From Bacteroidales bacterium (GTDB lineage Bacteria > Bacteroidota > Bacteroidia > Bacteroidales > WCHB1-69), in contig JAFTCA010000041.1 in NCBI GenBank assembly GCA_017454945.1, positions 62,001 through 126,000 on the forward strand: a stretch of DNA of 64,000 nucleotides. Direction: 5' to 3'. Positions within the stretch are counted from its first letter, which is position 1. The number at the start of each line of letters is the position of its first letter. The position numbers and the translations under genes are program-made. Positions 8,301 to 14,407 of this stretch are shown in pieces. A model generated the notes under the pieces. That model was not told the origin of the DNA, made no database searches, and saw nothing but the letters and a program-made list of their open reading frames with translations.

Positions 8301-9087
8301 GGAACCTGCCACCGAATATTTCATCCGAGCCTATGCCATAAACGACTTGGGTATTTCCTATGGTGACCAAAAACAGTTTACCACCAACGAAGAGGTTGTG
8401 GAGTTTGTTTGTGGCAAGTCCACCATGAAAGATGTGGAAGGTCATGAATATCTCACCATTCAGATGGGCACACAGTGCTGGATGGCCCAAAACCTGCGTA
8501 CACGTAAGTTTGCAGACGGAACACCCATTACTTTTGCCAAAAGTAGAAATGTATCTTCCAGCAATGATCCAACGCCAAAATGCTATTATCCCAATATGTC
8601 TGACACATCGGCGATATACGGACTATTGTATAACACATCGGCGTTTATGAACGGCGAGGAGTCGAGCAACGAGGTCCCCAGCGGTGTTCAAGGTGTGTGC
8701 CCCGATGGATGGCATCTGCCCAGCCATGCCGAGTTTGACCTGTTGGTGGCCTACACCCAGGAACATTTTCCCGTTGAATCGTGCGACCCCACCTATGTGG
8801 CCAAAAGTTGGGCTTCCTCCACGGGCTGGACAGAGAGTTCGGAACCTTGCACTCCCGGCTACCAACAGGAAACTAACAATAGCAGTGGCATGAACTGCTA
8901 TCCTGCGGGTATGCTTTCCAACGATAACAATCCCGGGTGGGGACAGAATTTCTACGTTGCCACTTCTACAATCTTTGAGGGCAACCGTTGGGGTACTTTT
9001 TATATGATGAATTCGTGGTCTACTACGCCCGAATGGGGCGCTATGCTAAAGTACAAACAAATTGCAGTGCGTTGTGTGAAAAATTAA
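5332..9087 (+). CDS. Secreted multi-repeat FN3-like/FISUMP surface protein with internal T9SS-type module
   Basis: This 1251-aa protein has a type I signal peptide (residues 1-20, ending LQAQ). A short domain (21-75) begins NITLTFSGKSSSD. Residues 79-157 resemble a T9SS type A sorting domain (NVPNPFEGATDV ... VYDMNGKRV ... TYMLSVKT). After a linker come eight FN3-like repeats of about 95-100 residues (231-1023), each with GVCWST near the middle and TYYVRAYA...YG...FTT at the end. The C-terminus (1025-1251) is a FISUMP domain (DVEGHEYLTIQ ... QCWMAQNLRT ... GWHLPSHAEF). The paralogue at 60935-63307 has the same N-terminal three modules. Repeats suggest an extended surface stalk with a C-terminal head. 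The ligand is unknown. A sorting-like module near the N-terminus is unusual because T9SS signals are normally C-terminal. Confidence 0.88.
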   Translation: MKKLSTLFLFLSFVLCLQAQNITLTFSGKSSSDQWVKLDKVVIENLSQNWQEVIVYPDTVLQLGSTGVRDYLQQDALLLLQNVPNPFEGATDVTLCLADDENVQMDVYDMNGKRVTSCRQQLTQGKHLFRVQLSQPQTYMLSVKTSNRYAAIKMINLRSGGANDITYVGSGEFSHMLRATKGESGNPFNLNDTLSYEGYATLDGKEVVSEKIVKAQNTSESFVLLFVVDAQITTGAVTDITYTSAKASGNLISTAGMDIVRMGVCYAEGTTPTVTDSLMMTTPALGEFTLPLNGLSAGTTYHVRAFVTTETGTSYGETKTFTTRSYQLPSLTTREISNIGYETAESGGMVVSGGGTVVTARGVCWSTEPAPTIENRHTLDGSGLGTFTSQIDSLAENTQYYVRAYAVNAVGVGYGNELIFKTMEMSVPVIQTAPASGVSTTTALCGGKLVSDGGSKVSEMGICWSTEELPEMSGMHAVAESTSADFTLSMTDLQPTTTYYVRAYAVNVKGVAYGEQVSFTTSAMPFATVQTSEVSNIASNSAVCGGEVLSDAGVAVTARGVCWSTSEMPTLSDKFTVDGAGLGQFVSTLTDLTPLTTYYVRAYATNATGTSYGQQQSFTSQIPLAQVTTGEVTDITKVSAVGSGIVVCENRVTAYGLCWNTQPNPTLDNFYTDEGPGAGPFTSLMTGLTMGNTYYVRAYATNAGGTAYGNEQVFTIPVCNDPVVITKEVTDIDFNQAKCGGTLVDAGTKPIMFVGTCYSAHGEPVVGDTLTKVVTHPDNSTWISKLTELQPGTTYYVRAWAQSACGYGYGPTITFTTPVATVPVVNTYELTNITTSSVSAHGEVLSDGGKSLLKRGFCWNDTGNPSYGSPSSTCKEQYPHVSAFHDNITVLEASHTYYIRAFAVNELGAGYGEQLQFTTLANERPAVKTEEVLGVSARTASCAGTVTYDGGLAVSERGICYATTSNPDIYSKHVMCGAGTGTFSATLENLEPATEYFIRAYAINDLGISYGDQKQFTTNEEVVEFVCGKSTMKDVEGHEYLTIQMGTQCWMAQNLRTRKFADGTPITFAKSRNVSSSNDPTPKCYYPNMSDTSAIYGLLYNTSAFMNGEESSNEVPSGVQGVCPDGWHLPSHAEFDLLVAYTQEHFPVESCDPTYVAKSWASSTGWTESSEPCTPGYQQETNNSSGMNCYPAGMLSNDNNPGWGQNFYVATSTIFEGNRWGTFYMMNSWSTTPEWGAMLKYKQIAVRCVKN

Positions 9088-9107
9088 GCATCCATCGCCT
9101 TTCTTAT

Positions 9108-9142
9108 AACACCGGAATTAACAATCTCCGGTGTTTTTTTTG
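9108..9142 (+). terminator. Rho-independent terminator after the large FISUMP gene
   Basis: AACACCGGA (9108-9116) pairs perfectly with TCCGGTGTT (9127-9135) across a 10-nt loop and is followed by a T-rich run. Confidence 0.9.
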
Positions 9143-9154
9143 TTTTAATAAGGC

Positions 9155-9185
9155 TTGTTCGATGTTGAAAATTAAAGTACTTTTG
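9155..9185 (+). promoter_or_regulatory. Promoter of murF
   Basis: TTG at 9155-9157 and TACTTTTG at 9178-9185 are spaced by 20 nt, a good Bacteroidetes promoter. The ATG follows 17 nt after the -7 box, giving a very short leader. Confidence 0.7.
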
Positions 9186-9202
9186 TGCAAAATTAATATG
9201 TT

Positions 9203-10465
9203 ATGAGTTCCTTGTACGACATTTATCTTCAGCATCCCCGCATCTGTACGGATACGCGCAATATCATTGAAGGCTCGCTCTTCTTCTGCTTGAAAGGCGA
9301 GAACTTCGACGGCAACCGCTTCGCACTGGACGCCCTCGACAAAGGGGCCGCCTACGTGGTGACCGAAAATAAGGAATACGCCGACAATCCGCGTTGTGTG
9401 ATAGTGGACGATTCGCTGAAAGCACTGCAACAGCTGGCTTCGGAACATCGCGCCCACCTGAAAGTGCCGGTAATTGGCATCACGGGCACCAACGGCAAGA
9501 CAACCACCAAAGAGCTGACGGCCGCTGTGCTGAAGAAAAAGTACAAAGTGGCCTTCACACAAGGGAATCTCAATAACCATATCGGTGTTCCGTTGACGTT
9601 GCTGTCGGTAACGACTGACGATGAGATAGTTATTGTGGAGATGGGAGCCAATCATCCTGGCGAGATTGCCTTCCTGGCTGACATTGCACGCCCCGAGTAC
9701 GGACTGATTACCAACATCGGAACGGCACACATAGAGGGCTTCGGCTCTCGTGAGAATATCATCCAAACTAAGAAAGCCCTATACGATGAAGTGTTGCGCC
9801 ATCATGGTCATCTGTTTGTCAATGCCGATGATCCCCTGCTCTCAGGACTGGTAACTGGCTACGTCAACCTCTCCACCTATGGTGTGGATGCGCCCGCAGA
9901 AGTGAAAGGCACTGTGCTGGAAATGACGCCGTATCTCACTATCAATCTGTTGGGTAGGAGAGTGGAAACACATCTGACGGGTATGTATAACTTGACCAAT
10001 ATGCTGGCAGCCGCTGCCGTGGGCCGTTACTTCTGTGTGCCCGACGACGATATCGTCGCCGCCATCGCCGAATACGAGCCGTCGAACCACCGCTCGCAAG
10101 TTATCAAGCGCAACGGCCTGACTATCATCGCTGATTACTACAATGCCAATCCTTCAAGCATGTATGCTGCTCTTCACAATTTGGCCATGATCGATGGCGC
10201 GCACAAGATGGCAATCTTGGGCGACATGCTCGAATTGGGCGAAGTGAGCGAAGAGGAACACCAGCGAATGATTGGCACCGCCGCAGGTTTGGGCATCGAA
10301 GCGTGGTATGTAGGAGAGGAGTTCTGTCGCCAACTGGAAGGCGAAGACCACGGCTTTCATACAGTGGAAGAACTGAATGCCTACCTTAAGGAACATCCTC
10401 TGACCGACGGCGTGGTGCTCATTAAGGGGTCACGTGGCATCCATCTGGAAAATGTGAATTTATAA
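9203..10465 (+). CDS. murF: UDP-N-acetylmuramoyl-tripeptide--D-alanyl-D-alanine ligase
   Basis: This 420-aa cytoplasmic Mur ligase adds D-Ala-D-Ala to UDP-MurNAc-tripeptide, completing the peptidoglycan precursor. The ATP-binding loop GITGTNGKTTTKE lies near residues 91-103. The central-domain signatures follow: EMGANHPGEI, TNIGTAHIEGFGS and the Mur ligase C-domain NHRSQVIKRNG with DYYNANPSSM. The N-terminal DTRNI/GSLFFCLKGENFDGN segment is the uridine-binding region typical of MurF as opposed to MurC, D or E. The length is normal for the family. The gene is monocistronic, with its own promoter and a palindrome immediately downstream, and does not lie in a dcw cluster here. Confidence 0.95.
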   Translation: MSSLYDIYLQHPRICTDTRNIIEGSLFFCLKGENFDGNRFALDALDKGAAYVVTENKEYADNPRCVIVDDSLKALQQLASEHRAHLKVPVIGITGTNGKTTTKELTAAVLKKKYKVAFTQGNLNNHIGVPLTLLSVTTDDEIVIVEMGANHPGEIAFLADIARPEYGLITNIGTAHIEGFGSRENIIQTKKALYDEVLRHHGHLFVNADDPLLSGLVTGYVNLSTYGVDAPAEVKGTVLEMTPYLTINLLGRRVETHLTGMYNLTNMLAAAAVGRYFCVPDDDIVAAIAEYEPSNHRSQVIKRNGLTIIADYYNANPSSMYAALHNLAMIDGAHKMAILGDMLELGEVSEEEHQRMIGTAAGLGIEAWYVGEEFCRQLEGEDHGFHTVEELNAYLKEHPLTDGVVLIKGSRGIHLENVNL

Positions 10466-10470
10466 TACAA

Positions 10471-10500
10471 TGTAGGTGCGTAGCGCGCTACGCACCTACA
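10471..10500. repeat. Dispersed palindrome, copy 2 (30 bp, perfect)
   Basis: This is a perfect 30-bp palindrome identical in its core to copy 1 at 1595-1622. It begins 6 nt after the murF stop and lies between the convergent murF and pfkA genes (pfkA ends at 10519), where it could stop transcription from both sides. Confidence 0.88.
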
Positions 10501-10518
10501 AGCAATAATGTCGTTTGC

Positions 10519-11619
10519 TTAGTCCCCAAAGCTCATGCCAATCCCGCGGGCTGTATGTACCAGATAGCTGGTGTCGGGGTTGACGAGGTTGGGTTTTTCT
10601 ACGGCTTTGGTTAGCGATACATATTCGATGTTGGGATGGTTGTAAACCACCAAGTTGCCGAATTTGCCCGCTTTGACCAATTCGAAAGCCTTGACACCAA
10701 ATTGCGTGGCTAAGATGCGGTCGTATGCTGTGGGAACACCGCCTCTTTGCAAGTGCCCCAATACAGTTACGCGAATATCGTGTTCTACACCAATTTGTTG
10801 CAATTCCATCTTGAGTTTGTCGCCTACACCACCCAGACGGATGTGTTCGTAACCGATGGTCGTTGATTCGTGGCCGGTGACTTTGCCGTCAAGGGCTTTG
10901 GCGCCTTCGGCAATAACGATGTTACAGAAGCCTTCACCATTCTTGTATCGGGATTCAATCTTTTCGGCTATCTTGGCGGGGTCGTAGGGAATTTCGGGAA
11001 TGATGCACACATCGGCGCCGCCTGCAATGGCAGTATGAAGGGCAATCCAGCCTGCATCGCGGCCCATCACTTCCATGATGAACACGCGGTTGTGACTTTC
11101 AGCCGTTGTCACCAGTTTGTCGAATGCCTCGGTGGCAATCTGCACGGCCGTCTGGAAACCGAAGGTGAAGTCGGTGCACGACAGGTCGTTGTCGATGGTT
11201 TTGGGTACACCCACGATGTTGATTCCCATTTTGGCGAGTTCCAGTGAGATGCGCTGTGAGCCGTCGCCGCCAATGCTGATGATGGCGTCGATACCCAAAT
11301 TCTCAAGTCTCTTCTTCATCAGCTCTGAGCGGTCTTCCATCTTCCATGTGCCGTCGTCTTGTTTGACGGGAAAGTGGAAGGGACCGCCTTTGTTGGTGGT
11401 CTTGATGATGGTTCCGCCTTTGATATGGATGCCGGACACTTTTTCGCCCGTCAGTTTGACGATCTCCACATTATCTTTAAGCAGTCCGTTGTACGATTCT
11501 ATGCAGCCGTACACTTCCCAATCGCCTTCCTGTTCGGCGCGTTTCACAATGCCGCGAATCACAGCGTTCAAGCCGGGGCAATCGCCGCCGCCGGTAGCTA
11601 CAAGCACTTTCTTACTCAT
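10519..11619 (-). CDS. pfkA: 6-phosphofructokinase
   Basis: The enzyme phosphorylates fructose-6-phosphate in glycolysis. The start is the ATG at 11619 (MSKKVLVATGGGDCPGLN), giving 366 aa. The frame stays open further upstream, but that stretch runs across a terminator hairpin and into gldJ and is not coding. Motifs seen are GGDGSQR for the nucleotide-binding loop, PKTIDND for the catalytic loop, FGFQTA, and EVMGRDAGWIAL. Gly in GGDGS favours ATP as donor, whereas Lys in PKTIDND is a residue also found in pyrophosphate-dependent and group III enzymes. The donor should therefore be treated as probable ATP, not proven. It has its own TACCTTTG box at 11636-11643. Confidence 0.92.
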   Translation of the reverse strand: MSKKVLVATGGGDCPGLNAVIRGIVKRAEQEGDWEVYGCIESYNGLLKDNVEIVKLTGEKVSGIHIKGGTIIKTTNKGGPFHFPVKQDDGTWKMEDRSELMKKRLENLGIDAIISIGGDGSQRISLELAKMGINIVGVPKTIDNDLSCTDFTFGFQTAVQIATEAFDKLVTTAESHNRVFIMEVMGRDAGWIALHTAIAGGADVCIIPEIPYDPAKIAEKIESRYKNGEGFCNIVIAEGAKALDGKVTGHESTTIGYEHIRLGGVGDKLKMELQQIGVEHDIRVTVLGHLQRGGVPTAYDRILATQFGVKAFELVKAGKFGNLVVYNHPNIEYVSLTKAVEKPNLVNPDTSYLVHTARGIGMSFGD

Positions 11620-11635
11620 GGTTTGGAATTTTTCG

Positions 11636-11643
11636 CAAAGGTA
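11636..11643 (-). promoter_or_regulatory. -7 promoter box of pfkA
   Basis: TACCTTTG on the minus strand lies 16 nt before the pfkA ATG. The -33 position would fall in the loop of the gldJ terminator hairpin (CTTT, 11661-11664), so terminator and promoter overlap. Confidence 0.6.
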
Positions 11644-11644
11644 A

Positions 11645-11676
11645 AAAAAAAACTGACTGGAAAGCCAGTCAGTTTT
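11645..11676 (-). terminator. Terminator between gldJ and pfkA
   Basis: An 11-bp perfect stem (AAACTGACTGG at 11650-11660 with CCAGTCAGTTT at 11665-11675) has a 4-nt loop. The sequence has T-rich flanks in both orientations. On the minus strand it ends the porP-like/gldJ transcript. Confidence 0.88.
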
Positions 11677-11698
11677 TATATCATGGAAAAATCTAAGA

Positions 11699-13183
11699 TT
11701 ATTTCTTCTTGCTTGAAGTGGGGGCACCCAGACGGGCCATAGCACAACGGAAGCCGATGTATTTGGTCGATTCGTCTTCGTCGAGGTAACGTCTTTGGCC
11801 AGGACCTGCATAGTATTGGATGTCAACCCAAGAACCACCTTTGTAAACGCGGGCGTGGTCGCCAACCAACGAGTAGCTACCGTCGATATCTTTCGGGTAC
11901 ATGGCGTCGGTTGAGTTAGAAGAGCTGTTCTTCCAAGCGTCAACGTCATTCAGAGAAGCCCAGTCACCATCCAGATAGTTGATGTTGTCTGCTTGACGAT
12001 AGTTACGTCTTCTGTCGTTTTTGAAGTCGGATACGGGAACCATGGGTACACGACCGATACTGTCACGTTCTTCAACGGTACCGTCTTCCAATAGTTTCTT
12101 GGTCTCGTAGTAGTTGCCTCTGAAGGGGCTCAGTTCGTACAAGTCGTCATGTGACGATTGTCTGTAAACGTCCATTACCCATTCGGCAACGTTACCGCCC
12201 ATATTGTACAAGCCATAATCGTTGGGCCAGTATGCGTTAACGGGAGCGGGCATGTAAGCTGCGTCGTTCAGATAACCGGCAACGCCCATGAAGTCGCCAC
12301 GACCACGGCGGGTGTTAGCAACAAAGTCGCCATAATATTTCTTCTCGTCGGTACGGGTGTAGTGACCGTTCCAAGGATAGAGTTTTCTTTCCAGTACACG
12401 TTCGTTCAAGGTATTGCCAATCAAACCGTAGGCTGCATATTCCCATTCAGCTTCGGTGGGGAGGCGGTACTTGGGAAGAAGGATACCATCTTCCATACGT
12501 GCGTTTCTGTATTCACCCGTGGTGATGTATTGCAATCTCTTGTCGCTTTCAGCTTCGTACGACTCGTAGGTCAGGTAAGCGTCGGTGTTGAAATAGCCTT
12601 CGGGTGAGGGTTCGGGTGACCATTCGATCAAACCTTCATCCACCAGAATCTTTTCATTCACACGGTCGGTTCTCCATGCGGCGTAGTTGGTGGCTTGCAG
12701 CCAGTTAACACCTACTACAGGATAATTTCTGTAAGCGGGATAGCGGAAATAGTACTCAACCTGCGTTTCGGCATAGGTCAGCTTCTCTCTCCAAACATTC
12801 TCATCGGGAAGAGCGTTGTCGTAAACCACCTTCAAGTCAGCGGGAACGAATACTCTCTCCAACCAATAAAGGTATTCAAGGTAGTCGAGGTTGCTGATTT
12901 CCGTCTCATCCATATAGAATGAGGGGATGGTAACACGACGCGGAGTGTTGTTCCATTCATACATTACATCCTGCTCCATACGACCGAAGGTAAATGTACC
13001 ACCTTCAATGAGTACAAGGCCAGGGCCAGTAGCTTGTTCTTGGAAAGGATAAACTTCAAATCCTCCGTTCTTGGCATCATTGTAAGCCCAACCGGTAGTG
13101 GGGGAAGTCTCCTTGCAAGAAGTGAAAGAGATTACACAGAGTAAGAGAACAACAACTTGAATTAAGAAATTCTTGGTTTTCAT
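11699..13183 (-). CDS. gldJ: Gliding motility/T9SS lipoprotein GldJ
   Basis: This 494-aa lipoprotein has a signal peptide ending at lipobox FTSC (C23) and a formylglycine-generating-enzyme (SUMF1)-like fold. Visible motifs are LVLIEGGTFTFGR, MDETEISNLDY, YRLPTEAEWEYAA, MGGNVAEWVMDVYR and YKGGSWVD. The opening SPTTGWAYNDAKNGGFEV, just after the lipobox, is characteristic of GldJ and distinguishes it from GldK/PorK. GldJ is an outer-membrane lipoprotein needed for T9SS stability in Flavobacterium. Its gene often sits next to porU and porV, as here. It is 63 nt downstream of the porP-like gene in the same orientation and probably shares its promoter. A strong terminator follows. Confidence 0.88.
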   Translation of the reverse strand: MKTKNFLIQVVVLLLCVISFTSCKETSPTTGWAYNDAKNGGFEVYPFQEQATGPGLVLIEGGTFTFGRMEQDVMYEWNNTPRRVTIPSFYMDETEISNLDYLEYLYWLERVFVPADLKVVYDNALPDENVWREKLTYAETQVEYYFRYPAYRNYPVVGVNWLQATNYAAWRTDRVNEKILVDEGLIEWSPEPSPEGYFNTDAYLTYESYEAESDKRLQYITTGEYRNARMEDGILLPKYRLPTEAEWEYAAYGLIGNTLNERVLERKLYPWNGHYTRTDEKKYYGDFVANTRRGRGDFMGVAGYLNDAAYMPAPVNAYWPNDYGLYNMGGNVAEWVMDVYRQSSHDDLYELSPFRGNYYETKKLLEDGTVEERDSIGRVPMVPVSDFKNDRRRNYRQADNINYLDGDWASLNDVDAWKNSSSNSTDAMYPKDIDGSYSLVGDHARVYKGGSWVDIQYYAGPGQRRYLDEDESTKYIGFRCAMARLGAPTSSKKK

Positions 13184-13246
13184 ATGGCTATTTGATTTTG
13201 TTCTATATGTATAAATAACTTATTATCTTTAATTTTATTGTTTTTA

Positions 13247-14236
13247 TTAGAAGGAAGGACAGTTGAGGTCCTTGATAACTCTAACTTTCTCAGGGCATCT
13301 GAACAGGAACTGCAACGACACCTCGTGAGAACCGCCCGAAAGGTTTGACAGTCGGGAAAGGGTGATATCGTATGAGTAGGCCACTCTGATGATGTCGTGC
13401 TGGATACCGAACATAACGATGAAAGCATCGGGGTTCTTGAAGCATTCACGATACCAGATACCTACCACAAACGGGTAGAAGTTGAGGTAAAGTCCCATAT
13501 TCAACTGGTCGAATTTCATCTGGTGTTGGTAGATGATATTCGGGCTGATGGAGATGTCGCCAAATGAACGCTCTTTGCGGCTCTTGCGTTTCAGGTCAAA
13601 GTAGGCGCCAAAGTGGCCTGTCCACTTGACGGGCAAACGGGAAATGGACGTGAAGCCTTCGTAAGGACGGGTGAAATGATGGGCGGCAAAACCAAAGTAG
13701 ATTTTGTCGGTATATCCGATGAAACCAGCGGCAAAGTCAACAATACCCTTGCTGGTCTTGCTGGGCTGCTGTTCGTTGGTCTCGTAAACAAATCCGTATT
13801 TCGGATCAATCATATCCCCAAAAGTCAGTTTGCTCCAGTTCAGCGATTTTTGCTGGTAGGAAGCCTGCAGTGCAAAACGCATGTTGAATTTGCGGCTGAC
13901 TTTCAACTTGTAGGAATACATGACACTGATGTTGTAAGTGTTGATAGTACCACTACCGGCGCGGTCTCCCAAGAATAAAACACCGATGCCGCCTGCCAAC
14001 TTGTCGAAATGCTGGTCGTAAGATGCGGTGTAGGTAATGTAGTTTCCAGCAAGGCTTGGCCATTGATCTCTGAAATGAGCCGCTACTCTCGGACAAACAT
14101 TAGATCCTGCAAAAGCAGGGTTTAAGTAGAGCGGATTGGCAAAAAACTGAGAAAAATGTGCATCTTGTGCCACCACGGTCAAATTCCCCAGCAGGAGAAA
14201 GATGGACGCTAAAATGATGAGTTTCCTTTTTTGCAT
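13247..14236 (-). CDS. porP: Type IX secretion system membrane protein, PorP/SprF family
   Basis: This 329-aa outer-membrane beta-barrel has a cleavable signal peptide (ends VVAQ, about residue 24). The diagnostic PorP/SprF N-terminus follows: DAHFSQFFANPLYLNPAFAGS. The body alternates short polar turns and amphipathic strands and ends in a Phe (CPSF). PorP/SprF proteins are T9SS components or effector-specific outer-membrane anchors. The gene diverges from porU and is followed by gldJ, so it is likely to be part of the core secretion locus. A second PorP-type domain is fused to rarA at 45011-46021. Exact equivalence to P. gingivalis PorP cannot be decided from sequence alone. Confidence 0.88.
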   Translation of the reverse strand: MQKRKLIILASIFLLLGNLTVVAQDAHFSQFFANPLYLNPAFAGSNVCPRVAAHFRDQWPSLAGNYITYTASYDQHFDKLAGGIGVLFLGDRAGSGTINTYNISVMYSYKLKVSRKFNMRFALQASYQQKSLNWSKLTFGDMIDPKYGFVYETNEQQPSKTSKGIVDFAAGFIGYTDKIYFGFAAHHFTRPYEGFTSISRLPVKWTGHFGAYFDLKRKSRKERSFGDISISPNIIYQHQMKFDQLNMGLYLNFYPFVVGIWYRECFKNPDAFIVMFGIQHDIIRVAYSYDITLSRLSNLSGGSHEVSLQFLFRCPEKVRVIKDLNCPSF

Positions 14237-14286
14237 TGTATTGGGGGTATAATTATTTTCTTTTTTATCCGTTATATGATAAAACG

Positions 14287-14294
14287 CAAAAGTA
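14287..14294 (-). promoter_or_regulatory. -7 promoter box of the porP-like/gldJ transcript
   Basis: TACTTTTG on the minus strand lies 50 nt upstream of the porP-like ATG, in the divergent region shared with porU. No clear -33 element is visible. Confidence 0.6.
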
Positions 14295-14362
14295 GCAATT
14301 TTTACGATAAAGTTTTAAAAAAGTTATCAACAAGCTATTATGCGCTGCAATGTTTTTTTTGT

Positions 14363-14370
14363 TATATTTG
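14363..14370 (+). promoter_or_regulatory. -7 promoter box of porU
   Basis: TATATTTG fits TAnnTTTG and lies 37 nt before the preferred porU start at 14408. Confidence 0.55.
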
Positions 14371-14407
14371 TGCTTCGTAAAGTGTGCTTTTAAGGAATAA
14401 ACGATAT

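Noticed and set aside
11620-11949. N-terminal extension of the pfkA frame by 110 codons
   Set aside because: It crosses the pfkA promoter and the gldJ terminator and lies antiparallel to no protein family. MSKKVLVATGGGDCPG at 11619 is the normal PFK start.
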